From the NCBI GenBank assembly GCA_963791945.1, contig CAWBUD010000002.1:248001-312000 (forward strand): a DNA stretch of 64,000 nt, in the 5' to 3' direction. The stretch is from PALSA-1003 sp963791945 (lineage in GTDB: Bacteria > Pseudomonadota > Gammaproteobacteria > Burkholderiales > Casimicrobiaceae). A program made the position numbers and the translations under genes. Positions 40,944 to 49,086 of this stretch are shown in pieces (the stretch's first letter is position 1; each line of letters opens with the position of its first letter). The notes under the pieces were generated by a model. The model was not told the origin of the DNA, did no database searches, and saw only the letters and a list, made by a program, of their open reading frames with translations.

Positions 40944-42485
40944 TCAGGCGTCCCCGCTCAGGGCCGCCGTCTCCAGGAAGAACAGCGGATACTCGACCAC
41001 CCGTCGACCAGCATCGCACAGCCAGCGGATGTAGATGTCGAGCAAGCGCTCGGAAAGAAACGCGAGAACCCGCCGCTGATAGCCGTCGGGTCTGTGCGCG
41101 ATTTCGACGTCGAGTGCGAAGAGGCAGTCGAACCAGTAGCGGCACAGCGCATCGAAGTCGGCCCATGGCATGACGAACATGTTGTTGCCATAGAAACCGT
41201 TATCGCTGACGTGTGCGACAACCTGCCGCGCAAAATGCGGATAGCGAGCGAGCACGCAGTTCACCATCGCCATGTAGTGCTCGGGTACGTGCGCGGTCAT
41301 GTATTGCTCTGCGTTCGAGACCCCTTCCTGCGTCGTGCGAGTGACGATAATGGTGCCATGCGCGAGCGTCTGCGCGATCACCGATCGATCGACGAAGGCC
41401 GCGCGATGCTCCGCGACGTCGCGAACGCCTTGAAGCCGCGTTTCGCGACGGGAGCCGACTGCTGCCATGCGAAAGTCGAAATAACGCCGGTAGTGGCAGA
41501 ACCCGACGGAGTCGAGATCGGTGACGTTCTTCCAAACCCAATAGATTGCCGTCATTTCCGAGAAATCCGGATTGCGGTGAGCGATGGAATCGCCGCGATC
41601 ATCGCACAGAATGTCGGCGTGGGTCGCGGACCTCGCTACGCCGCCGGCGCCCGCCAGGATCCGGCGAATTCCGGGAATCCCGGGCATCTGGTCGAGCCGA
41701 TGGCCGACCGCGAAGATTTCCGCGCGCCTTGCCCAACCGGCCTCAGCGCCGCGCGTCACCTCCGGCGCTCGGACGCTCGGCATCTCCCGGCGGGAGGATG
41801 AGGCGTCGATCGTGACCAAGTACGAATAAGGCACGTCGCCGCTCGCCCGTTGCAGCGGAGCGTCGAAGGAAAACTTGCGCTCGTGCAACTCAAGGAAGCG
41901 CGTCATGAAGGGAAAGTTATCGGCGATAAGGCCCGAATAGTGCTGGATGACGCCCTCGTTGACATGGATCGTGAAGGGATGCCCGCACTCCATCACCGTC
42001 TCGAGGATCTCCGCGAGCGAGGGAATCCCGTGTTCAAGATGCTCTTGGAGCCAGCCCGGGATTGGACGCCGGCGGCGCGCAATGTGCTCGGCATAGGCCG
42101 CGTCGCCCCATTCGGCGAAGGCGCCGACGGGTCCGCTGATGAGGACCCGGCTGCTCGCAACCCGCAGCAACTCGCTGACCGCTCGCGGACGCTGCCTGCG
42201 CTCCACGTGCTCGAGGGTATCGACACAGACCACGTCTTCGAACGCCACGGACGAGAACGGCAAGGCGAGAACCGATCCGAGGATCGGTTCAAGGCAGGGA
42301 TTGAGAGGCCCATCGAAGACGCGATCGACACCGACTATGCTGCGCTTCAGGTAGCGGGCGATGCCTTGTGCGCCGCTTCCGACCTCCAGAACGCGACGGG
42401 CGGGATCGGACAGCGACGGCTCCAGCGCCAAGAGTGCCGCATACCGGAGTTTCCAGTTGATCACGACAACCGCGCCTGGCCTCAC
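40944..42485 (-). CDS. Fused SAM-dependent methyltransferase / DUF4422 protein
   Basis: The 513-residue protein starts at GTG 42485 (GTG 42464 possible). Residues about 1-220 are a methyltransferase: ARRVLEVGSGAQGIARYLKR, SVAFEDVVCVDTLEHVERRQ and SRVLISGPVGAFAEWGD. Residues about 250-510 are DUF4422, a family found in capsule/LPS glycosyltransferase proteins: PDFSEMTAIYWVWKNVTDLD, SVGFCHYRRYFDFRM, VPEHYMAMVNCVLARYPHFA and NGFYGNNMFVMPWADFDAL. It likely modifies a surface polysaccharide. The link between the two activities in one chain is not described to my knowledge. It is separated from phoH by 128 bp and from the next gene upstream by a 347-bp gap. Confidence 0.8.
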   Translation of the reverse strand: MRPGAVVVINWKLRYAALLALEPSLSDPARRVLEVGSGAQGIARYLKRSIVGVDRVFDGPLNPCLEPILGSVLALPFSSVAFEDVVCVDTLEHVERRQRPRAVSELLRVASSRVLISGPVGAFAEWGDAAYAEHIARRRRPIPGWLQEHLEHGIPSLAEILETVMECGHPFTIHVNEGVIQHYSGLIADNFPFMTRFLELHERKFSFDAPLQRASGDVPYSYLVTIDASSSRREMPSVRAPEVTRGAEAGWARRAEIFAVGHRLDQMPGIPGIRRILAGAGGVARSATHADILCDDRGDSIAHRNPDFSEMTAIYWVWKNVTDLDSVGFCHYRRYFDFRMAAVGSRRETRLQGVRDVAEHRAAFVDRSVIAQTLAHGTIIVTRTTQEGVSNAEQYMTAHVPEHYMAMVNCVLARYPHFARQVVAHVSDNGFYGNNMFVMPWADFDALCRYWFDCLFALDVEIAHRPDGYQRRVLAFLSERLLDIYIRWLCDAGRRVVEYPLFFLETAALSGDA

Positions 42486-42832
42486 TGCCTTGAATGACGG
42501 CTTGAGTCATCGTAGGTCACCAAGAACCTCAACACAAGGACTCGGCTGATCGAATGCCGTGGTGCCATGCTGGTTGTAGTAAGAAGTTCACAGCACAACG
42601 ACATCGCAATCGATGCCGGGAGTGGATCGCGCGTGCTCTTGCCTTTCTACAAGGACGGGAGCGCGGCGCTCTATCACAAGCTCTTCGCGCCGGAGAAGCT
42701 GATCGCCATCGACGCAGTCGCAAAGCGCATTGCTTCACTCGCCAGCTCGTCTCAAGGGTGCGGGTCGCCCCCCGAGCTGATCTGCGTCGAGCGCGGAGGG
42801 CCAGCCCGACCTACGTCGTGCGCCGCGACTGA
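42486..42832 (+). pseudogene. Gap holding a possible methyltransferase gene remnant
   Basis: This 347-bp space between two minus-strand genes holds no intact gene. On the plus strand, from about 42630 to 42800, the frame beginning at ATG 42567 encodes LLPFYKDGSAALYHKLFAPE and then KLIAIDAVAKRIASLASS. This resembles the cofactor-binding region of small SAM-dependent methyltransferases in glycan clusters. It lacks a plausible start and continues antisense into the neighbouring gene. I read it as a fragment. It may also be chance. Confidence 0.3.
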
Positions 42833-43978
42833 TCAGAGCTCGGCAACTGCGTCGATGGCCGCTGACCCCAGATCGGAAACGTAGCGCTGGCCACCGACCG
42901 GCTCCCCGGCAAGCGCGCGGCGCGTGGCGAGCAGGAACTGGCGCCCGAAGCGGCGGTCGGGCTCGAGATAAGCCGACTCGGCCCATTCGTTCCACGCGTT
43001 GATGAAAACGAGGCGTTCTTCCGGACGTCGCCTCGCGACCACGCGCTCGACGACCTCACGCAGCCACACTTCGTAGAGCTCCGGCGTGGCGTTGATGAAG
43101 ATGTTCGCGAGCTCGGGCCGCCGCGCGCTGTTGTCCCATCCCGGCATCACCGTAGGGTGGTCCGGGTAGCTGGGTTCGGGCCGTTCCAGCACGTCGTGGA
43201 CGAACTCCCGATAGTCGTAGATCGACCCGCGAAATTCCGGATTGATCAGCTCGACCCGCAGGTTGACGGTCAGGACGCGCGTATCGTGAGGCGGGAACTC
43301 GACCAGCGCGTCGAAGCCGTAGAGGGCGGGATCGCCGGTGTCGTACGTTCTGGCGGCGCACAGATACGGGTCACCGACGCCTTCCCTGCGGCACACTGCG
43401 CGCCACGTGGCGGCGGTCGCCTGAGGATCGGGCAGCATGCCGACGCGATAGACCAGGATCAGCGGCCGGCCTTCCACGCGAATGTACCGCGCATCGCGCA
43501 GGTGCGGGAGGAGATCGCGGATGAAGCGCTCGTCATCGGCCTTGGACGGGCTCTGCGCGATGAGCACGTCGTCGTCGGCGCCGTCCCATCGCCGCGTCCA
43601 GTTTTCGTTTGCCCAGCAGAAGCAATAGGGAAACTCGGGCCGCCCGCTCGTGCGCATCATCTCGACAGGCCGCTCGAGCAGCCGCTTACCGGCGAACCAG
43701 TAATAGTGATAACAGAAGCCATGGATGCCATGCTCGCGGGCGACTGCAGCCTGCTCCTCGAGCGTTTCGGGCACGCGCAGATCGTAGAAGCCGAAATCCG
43801 CGGGCAGGCGCGGCTGGTAATGCCCGACGAAGCCGGGTCGCGCCCGCGCGACGTTCGTCCACTCGGTGAACCCCTTGCCCCACCATCGGTCATTTTCCGG
43901 GATGGGGTGAAATTGCGGCAGGTAGAACGCGATCGCGCGTACCGCGTTCGCCCGCGGCAATGAAACGCCGGCCATCAT
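42833..43978 (-). CDS. WbsX-domain (GH99-like) glycan protein
   Basis: The 381-residue protein starts at ATG 43978, overlapping the previous stop. It is a full WbsX domain: AIAFYLPQFHPIPENDRWWG, KGFTEWTNVARARPGFVGHY, QPRLPADFGFYDLRVPETLE, HGFCYHYYWFAGKRLLERPV, FCWANENWTRRWDG, YPDHPTVMPGWDNSARRPEL and FINAWNEWAESAYLEPDRRF. The family (PF14307) is found in O-antigen and rhamnan clusters, usually attached to or beside glycosyltransferases. Catalytic activity is unsettled, with both transferase and endo-glycosidase suggested by fold. It is the third gene of the operon from 46376 and pairs with a SEC-C/TPR protein as at 34914-37797. Confidence 0.88.
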   Translation of the reverse strand: MMAGVSLPRANAVRAIAFYLPQFHPIPENDRWWGKGFTEWTNVARARPGFVGHYQPRLPADFGFYDLRVPETLEEQAAVAREHGIHGFCYHYYWFAGKRLLERPVEMMRTSGRPEFPYCFCWANENWTRRWDGADDDVLIAQSPSKADDERFIRDLLPHLRDARYIRVEGRPLILVYRVGMLPDPQATAATWRAVCRREGVGDPYLCAARTYDTGDPALYGFDALVEFPPHDTRVLTVNLRVELINPEFRGSIYDYREFVHDVLERPEPSYPDHPTVMPGWDNSARRPELANIFINATPELYEVWLREVVERVVARRRPEERLVFINAWNEWAESAYLEPDRRFGRQFLLATRRALAGEPVGGQRYVSDLGSAAIDAVAEL

Positions 43979-45603
43979 TTGGCCGCCAAGGGGATGCGTA
44001 CGACGCCTCCTCCCATCGGTTGCGGACGGGGGACGTCGTCCAGGATGATCCTTCGGATGGTACTGGCCGCGCGCTCGGACGCAGCGAGTGCGGCGATCTT
44101 CGCATGCGCGCCGCGGGCGAGGTCGGCAAGGAACGTCGGGCTGCGGCGCAGGGCAGCGACGTGCTCGATGCCTTCGTCGGGCCGGTCGTAGAGCAGCCCG
44201 TCGACTCCGTGATCGACGTATTCGGCGAAGATCGACGAGCGCGGGCAGACCACCGGCACGCCTGCCTCCATGGCCATGAACAATTCTCGGCCGTCGCCTT
44301 CGAGCCACCACTTGCCCGCCGGATGGAGGACGCAATCCACCGAGCGCAGGAATCGGCGCATTGCCGTTGCACCGCGTGACCGGCAGCGCGCGGCGGGATC
44401 ACCGCCGACGACGTAACGCAGGGGGCCGGGGTCGTAGAGCTCGAGCCTTCCGGACGCCGCCGCCAGCCGCCCCAGGAATTGGGCGTCTTCGCCCGGGGAA
44501 GTACCTTGCCAGTGCCGACCGATCAGGCCGGCGGCAAAGCTCCGAAGCTCGGACGATGCCAAGCCGCAATCCGCAGCGTCCGGGCCGGCATTGGTCGAGA
44601 TCGGCGGAGGCAGGACGGTGTGGCCGCTGCCGAAGCGTGCCGCCATGGCGCGCGACGGAAAGACGAGCTCCACGGGTCGTGCCCCGTCGCATGAGATCGC
44701 GCGCAACTGCTGAAGGCACTGCGACGGCGGCGCGGGCTGGCAGAGCACGATCACCCGCTCGGCGGTTCCACGGGCGATCCATTCGCCGCAATCGAAGTCG
44801 ACGCCGACGAAGACGTGACAGCCGCCGTCGGGAAACTCGCCGAGCTCGCGAGCGGGGCTTCGCGAGGGAAGTGCGCGGCCGCGCTCGTGCGCAACCGCCC
44901 ACGCGATGGGGTGCTCCGCCGCCAGCAAGACCGTGAGTCGCCGGAGCAGCCAGCCTTCGTCGTCGCTCGACTCGCGCACTCCCGCGATCAGATGAATGGG
45001 TCGCGCTGAAAGTCGCGTCCCGTCGGCCGGCCGACGCGAAGCGCTGCCCGGCCGCGTCGGCCGCAGCGCGAGGTCGACGAGGATCGGCAGCGCCTTCTCG
45101 CACAGCGCTTCGGGCGTCGCGGCAGGCCGGCCCGCGCCGACGCGCGCGGCGCGCTCCAGATCTTCCGCCATCCGCAGGTTGTGCTCGATGTCGGGGTAGG
45201 GCGCGCGCAGCTTGAGCGCAGCGAGGATCAGCCTCTTCGCTTCCGAGAAGTTTCCGCGGCGCAACTCGATTGCGCCCAGCATGTGCAGGGCATCGTGGGT
45301 GTTCGGCGCGCGGGAGAGAACCTGCGCGTAATGTGCGGCGGCTTCCGCGAGCCGGCCCGCAAGCTGCTGCTTGAGCGCGCGCTGCATCAGCACCCCGCAG
45401 GTTGCGCACTCGGGGTCGGAAAGATGAGCCCAATCGGGTCCCGAGGGGCGATAGACGGATTGCCCCGGCGCGCGCGCCGGCGGCACGGCGCCGATCGGCG
45501 ATGCGGCTCGAGCCGTCCCGATCGCCCCGTGACAGTCCTTGTAGCGCCGACCGCTGCCGCAGCGGCAGAGCGCGTTGCGGGGCACCAGTAGCGGATCGCT
45601 CAT
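43975..45603 (-). CDS. SEC-C zinc-motif / TPR / glycosyltransferase-like protein, long form
   Basis: The 542-residue protein opens with a SEC-C motif, NALCRCGSGRRYKDCHGAIG (Cys13, Cys15, Cys24, His25). A second Cys pair (DPECATCGVLMQ) and TPR repeats at about residues 70-150 follow (AGRLAEAAAHYAQVLSRAPN, then RGNFSEAKRLILAALKLRAP). The remaining 370 residues look like a GT-B glycosyltransferase. The N-lobe includes CHVFVGVDFDCGEWIARGTA. The C-lobe has LELYDPGPLRYVVGG, VDCVLHPAGKWWLEGDGREL and FMAMEAGVPVVCPRSSIFAE, the sugar-nucleotide region of GT4-like enzymes. It overlaps both flanking genes by 4 bases. Confidence 0.78.
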   Translation of the reverse strand: MSDPLLVPRNALCRCGSGRRYKDCHGAIGTARAASPIGAVPPARAPGQSVYRPSGPDWAHLSDPECATCGVLMQRALKQQLAGRLAEAAAHYAQVLSRAPNTHDALHMLGAIELRRGNFSEAKRLILAALKLRAPYPDIEHNLRMAEDLERAARVGAGRPAATPEALCEKALPILVDLALRPTRPGSASRRPADGTRLSARPIHLIAGVRESSDDEGWLLRRLTVLLAAEHPIAWAVAHERGRALPSRSPARELGEFPDGGCHVFVGVDFDCGEWIARGTAERVIVLCQPAPPSQCLQQLRAISCDGARPVELVFPSRAMAARFGSGHTVLPPPISTNAGPDAADCGLASSELRSFAAGLIGRHWQGTSPGEDAQFLGRLAAASGRLELYDPGPLRYVVGGDPAARCRSRGATAMRRFLRSVDCVLHPAGKWWLEGDGRELFMAMEAGVPVVCPRSSIFAEYVDHGVDGLLYDRPDEGIEHVAALRRSPTFLADLARGAHAKIAALAASERAASTIRRIILDDVPRPQPMGGGVVRIPLAAK

Positions 45604-46376
45604 GCGCACACAGCGCTGTCTGCCGCGCGGCGGTCGTCGTCTGCGAGGCCGGGCTGCTCGCGTGTGCGCGCCTCGACCACGTACTGAAACGCGAACAGGT
45701 CCTCCAGGTCCTCGCGATCGTGGAAGGAGATCGACAGATTGCGCGTCGTGAGCCGACCCGGTCGCCGGTCGACGATGTAGTGATCGACCGTCTCGGGGTG
45801 AAAAATCGGCGTCATCTCGAGAACGTCGTATCCGGTTTCGTCGAACAATTCGCGCAGCGAAGCCTTGGTGAAAAAACGCAGATGGGTGATGTCCAGCACA
45901 CCGTCGGGTCCGTACTCCCATCGTCCGGCCGCGAGGTCGTCGAGGGTCACCAGGTTGCGGACATTCGGCACGCTCGCGAGGACCCGCGTCCCGGGCATGA
46001 GCCAGCTTCTGACCTTGAGCAGGCCGCGCCATGGATCGTAGAGGTGCTCGAGGATATCGAGCAGGAGCACGAGGACGGCAGGCTCGTCGCGCAAGCGCTC
46101 CCGGACGGGCGCCGTGTCGATCGGCTCGCCGATGACTTCGTCCAGCGATTGCCGGGCGTGCGCCGCGGCCTGCGGATTGCTCTCGATGCCGACGACCCGG
46201 GTGCCGGGGAACTTCTGTTTCAGCAGCCGGCCCGTCGCGCCTCCGCCGCAGCCCACGTCGAGGACCAGGCCCGGCGGCTCGCTCACGAAGCTCGCGATCT
46301 CGATCCGGGGGTTGTCGTGGTACTGGGGATCGTAGGCTACGCCGTCTCCGAGGTGAGTCTTCCAGAGCTGGGGCAT
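45600..46376 (-). CDS. Class I SAM-dependent methyltransferase (UbiG/Methyltransf_23-like)
   Basis: The 258-residue protein has motif I GLVLDVGCGGGATGRLLKQK, then TRVVGIESNPQAAAHARQSL and VLLLDILEHLYDPWRGLLKV with the usual DxLEH, followed by GTRVLASVPNVRNLVTLDDL and DITHLRFFTKASLRELFDET. This set is common in methyltransferases and dehydrating enzymes of surface-sugar clusters. It is the first gene of the operon running to the WbsX gene; its stop overlaps the SEC-C/TPR start. A TATAAT box lies about 100 bp upstream. Confidence 0.83.
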   Translation of the reverse strand: MPQLWKTHLGDGVAYDPQYHDNPRIEIASFVSEPPGLVLDVGCGGGATGRLLKQKFPGTRVVGIESNPQAAAHARQSLDEVIGEPIDTAPVRERLRDEPAVLVLLLDILEHLYDPWRGLLKVRSWLMPGTRVLASVPNVRNLVTLDDLAAGRWEYGPDGVLDITHLRFFTKASLRELFDETGYDVLEMTPIFHPETVDHYIVDRRPGRLTTRNLSISFHDREDLEDLFAFQYVVEARTREQPGLADDDRRAADSAVCA

Positions 46377-46477
46377 GATTCAGCGAGGCGCGCGCGGCCC
46401 AAGCCCGGGGAAGGCGCGGTGACCGAGGCGGTTCGGCGAAGCGTACATCGCAGGTACAGGAGTCGACCTTGCCCGCG

Positions 46478-46499
46478 ATTATACCAATGTCATGGACAT
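46478..46499 (-). promoter_or_regulatory. -10 box and overlapping palindrome upstream of the glycan operon
   Basis: On the minus strand a TATAAT lies at 46483-46478, about 100 bp before the methyltransferase ATG. Just upstream, at 46487-46499, is the palindrome ATGTC-ATG-GACAT, in the spacer/-35 area, where a repressor or activator could bind. No good -35 is visible. Confidence 0.4.
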
Positions 46500-46568
46500 C
46501 CTGTATGACACTGCGTTGACCGGAAACCGCGGGACGCCCCGGCCGGTGGCCGCGCCCCGCCCGACGGC

Positions 46569-47027
46569 TCAGAGGGCCTGGACGGCCGCCAGGACTTCGT
46601 CGGCGTGCCCGGCCACCTTCACGCCGCGCCATTCGCGGGCGAGCCGGCCCTCCGAGTCGATGAGGAAGGTGCTGCGTTCGATGCCCCGGACCCGCGAGCC
46701 GTACATGTTCTTCATCTTGATGACGCCGAATTGATCGCAGAGCTTTTCGTCGGGATCGGCGATGAGCTCGAAGGGGAATCCCATCTTCGTCCTGAAGCCC
46801 TCGTGCGACTTCAGGCTGTCGCGAGATACGCCGACGATCACCGCGGCGGCCTTCTGGAATTCCCGGAACCGATCGCGGAACTGCGTCCCTTCCATGGTGC
46901 ATCCGGGCGTGTTGTCCTTGGGATAGAAGTAGAGGACCACCGCTCTCCCGCGCTGGTCCGAGAGCCTGAACGACCCGCCTGTCGACGGGGCGGTGAAGTC
47001 GGCGACTTTGCGATGGAGCGCGACCAT
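46569..47027 (-). CDS. bcp: Thiol peroxidase, Bcp/PrxQ-type peroxiredoxin
   Basis: The 152-residue protein starts at ATG 47027 after AAAGGA. The thioredoxin-like fold shows AVVLYFYPKDNTPGCTMEGT with peroxidatic Cys43, FRDRFREFQ, and VIVGVSRDSLKSHEGFRTKM. The resolving Cys usually found five residues later in the alpha-2 PrxQ type is absent (Thr48). The other Cys, in DEKLCDQFGVI near residue 95, may serve instead, or the enzyme uses an outside thiol. It reduces hydroperoxides in the cytoplasm. It lies 10 bp after arnD and could be read through from the Arn operon. Confidence 0.92.
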   Translation of the reverse strand: MVALHRKVADFTAPSTGGSFRLSDQRGRAVVLYFYPKDNTPGCTMEGTQFRDRFREFQKAAAVIVGVSRDSLKSHEGFRTKMGFPFELIADPDEKLCDQFGVIKMKNMYGSRVRGIERSTFLIDSEGRLAREWRGVKVAGHADEVLAAVQAL

Positions 47028-47037
47028 GAGCGTCCTT

Positions 47038-47982
47038 TCAAGCGGCTTGCGCAAGATCGACGTCGCCGAGGAATTCCCGGCGTTGCGTGAACAGCGTTCC
47101 CGAGCGACCGGGCACCTGTCCGGGGCCCACCTCGCAGCGCGGGAGCGAGAGGGCCTGCAGGCTTTCATAGAGAACGCGCATCGGGACGAGCTCGTAGCCT
47201 TGCGCCTTCCAGCCAGCCATGAGCCGCTCGAAGACAGGCGCGAGGCGCATGCCTTCGAGCTCGGCGTGCAACGTATAGACATGTCCGGCGAATGGGGCGC
47301 TCGCGGGAGGTGCGGCAGTCGACTCGAGCAGCCGGTCGGCAACGTTGTCCTCGTCGATGCCGTCGGCGCCGATCAGCTCGTCGAGCGTGGGCAGCGTAGT
47401 CGGCAGCTGCGGGCAGCGGATGAGCTCGGCATTCCACACCGGTAGATGCGGATGCGTGCCGCGCCCGTCCGAGCAATAGTCGAAGCCGAGCGCCTGCGTG
47501 AGACGCAGCGCGTGGACGTTCATCTGCCAGCCAGCGGCGCCGTGCACGCGCGGCGGCTCCTTGAAGATGTCGGTGAAGCGCTCGCAGGCGAGCGCCATCT
47601 GTCTTCCGGTCCACTCGGCGCACGCGCCGTCCAGCCCATCCTGCCACTTCACGTGGTCCCAGGCGTGCAGGCCGACTTCGAAGCCTTCGTCGCGGACGCG
47701 CCGCATGATGTCTCCCGAACGCTGCCCTATGTCCGGCCCGGGAAGGAGCGTTCCGTAGAGCAGCGTCCGGACCCCGTAGTGGCGCACGACGGAGGTGCGC
47801 TGCACCTTCGCGAAGAAGCCCGGGCGGAACACCCGCCGGATGGCGCGACCGGTATGGTCCGGGCCGATGCTGAACAGAAAAGTCGCCCCGGCACCGTGGC
47901 GATGCAGGATCTCGGCGAGCCGTGGCACGCCCTCGCGGGTGCCGCGCAGCGTGTCGACGTCGATCTTGAGCGCGAGGAGCAT
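47038..47982 (-). CDS. arnD: 4-deoxy-4-formamido-L-arabinose-phosphoundecaprenol deformylase (polysaccharide deacetylase fold)
   Basis: The 314-residue protein has the NodB-type fold of ArnD: start LLALKIDVDTLRGTREGVPR with the metal-site Asp, ATFLFSIGPDHTGRAIRRVF, GFEVGLHAWDHVKWQ with the His ligands and GAAGWQMNVHALRLTQALGF. It removes the formyl group from undecaprenyl-phosphate-Ara4FN at the inner membrane. Length is close to E. coli ArnD (296). It is the last arn gene, 60 bp after the decarboxylase gene, the largest gap in this otherwise overlapping operon. Confidence 0.93.
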   Translation of the reverse strand: MLLALKIDVDTLRGTREGVPRLAEILHRHGAGATFLFSIGPDHTGRAIRRVFRPGFFAKVQRTSVVRHYGVRTLLYGTLLPGPDIGQRSGDIMRRVRDEGFEVGLHAWDHVKWQDGLDGACAEWTGRQMALACERFTDIFKEPPRVHGAAGWQMNVHALRLTQALGFDYCSDGRGTHPHLPVWNAELIRCPQLPTTLPTLDELIGADGIDEDNVADRLLESTAAPPASAPFAGHVYTLHAELEGMRLAPVFERLMAGWKAQGYELVPMRVLYESLQALSLPRCEVGPGQVPGRSGTLFTQRREFLGDVDLAQAA

Positions 47983-48042
47983 GGGAGGCTCGTCAACCCA
48001 TACGTCCAGCGGCCTGCACCGGATGCGCGGGCGACCGCGGCG

Positions 48043-49086
48043 TCACTCGACCAGCGCCCGCGCTTCGGCCACCTGGCCGCGGTACGCGTCGAAGATCCGG
48101 CGTAGCGACTCCTCCATCGTGACCGTCGGCCGCCAGCCGAGATCGGCGCACGTGCCGTCGATCTTCGGAACGCGGTTCTGCACATCCTGGTAGCCCTTGC
48201 CGTAATAGTCCTCGGCCGTCGTATCGATCAGCTTCACCTTCGCGGCGCTTTCCCGATACTCCGCATAACCGAGCGCCAGCTCGACCATCATGCGCGCGAG
48301 CTCGCGCACCGAAACGTTGTTGTCCGGGTTGCCGATGTTGTAGATCCTGCCGCTCGCGATGCCGCCTTCGTTGGCGATGATCTTCATGAGCGCGGCGATG
48401 CCGTCGTCGATGTAGGTGAACGCGCGCTTCTGCGTGCCACCGTCGACCAGTTTGATCGGCTCACCCCGCACGATGTGGCCGAGGAACTGCGTGATCACGC
48501 GCGAGCTGCCTTCCTTGGCCGTATTGATCGAGTCGAGACCGGAGCCGATCCAGTTGAACGGGCGGAACAGCGTGTAGTCGAGTCCCTGTTCCATGCCGTA
48601 TGCATGGATGACGCGGTCCATGAGCTGCTTGGCGCAGGCGTAGATCCAGCGCGGCTTGCCGATCGGGCCCATCACCAGCTCGGAGCTTTCGGGATCGAAT
48701 GCCTCGTCGCGGCACATCCCGTAAACCTCCGAAGTCGAAGGGAACACGACCCGTTTCCGGTGCCGCACGCAGGCGCGCACGATCGGCAGGTTCGCCTCGA
48801 AATCGAGTTCGAAGACGCGCAAGGGCTCGCGCACGTAGGTGGCCGGCGTTGCAATGGCCACGAGTGGCAGGACGGTGTCGCACTTCTTGATGTGGTACTC
48901 GATCCACTCGCGGTTGATCGTGATATCGCCTTCGAAGAAATGGAACCGCTTCTCGGACAGGAGATCGGTTATGCGCTCGGTCTGCATGTCCATGCCGTAG
49001 ATGTCCCAGTCCGTCGAGGCGACGATCCGCTGGGAGAGGTGGTGGCCGATGAAGCCGTTGACGCCGAGGATGAGGATTTTTCTCAT
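48043..49086 (-). CDS. UDP-glucuronate decarboxylase, stand-alone ArnA C-terminal half
   Basis: The 347-residue NAD-dependent SDR protein aligns by eye with the C-terminal half of E. coli ArnA. It has the Rossmann motif ILGVNGFIGHHLSQRI, CDTVLPLVAIATPATYVREP, VFPSTSEVYGMC with catalytic Ser/Glu, YACAKQLMDRVIHAYG with the Tyr-x3-Lys pair and FTYIDDGIAALMKII. It oxidises and decarboxylates UDP-glucuronate to the UDP-4-keto-pentose. In enterobacteria this domain is fused to the formyltransferase; here they are two genes with an extra gene between them. Start ATG 49086 overlaps the upstream stop. Confidence 0.93.
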   Translation of the reverse strand: MRKILILGVNGFIGHHLSQRIVASTDWDIYGMDMQTERITDLLSEKRFHFFEGDITINREWIEYHIKKCDTVLPLVAIATPATYVREPLRVFELDFEANLPIVRACVRHRKRVVFPSTSEVYGMCRDEAFDPESSELVMGPIGKPRWIYACAKQLMDRVIHAYGMEQGLDYTLFRPFNWIGSGLDSINTAKEGSSRVITQFLGHIVRGEPIKLVDGGTQKRAFTYIDDGIAALMKIIANEGGIASGRIYNIGNPDNNVSVRELARMMVELALGYAEYRESAAKVKLIDTTAEDYYGKGYQDVQNRVPKIDGTCADLGWRPTVTMEESLRRIFDAYRGQVAEARALVE

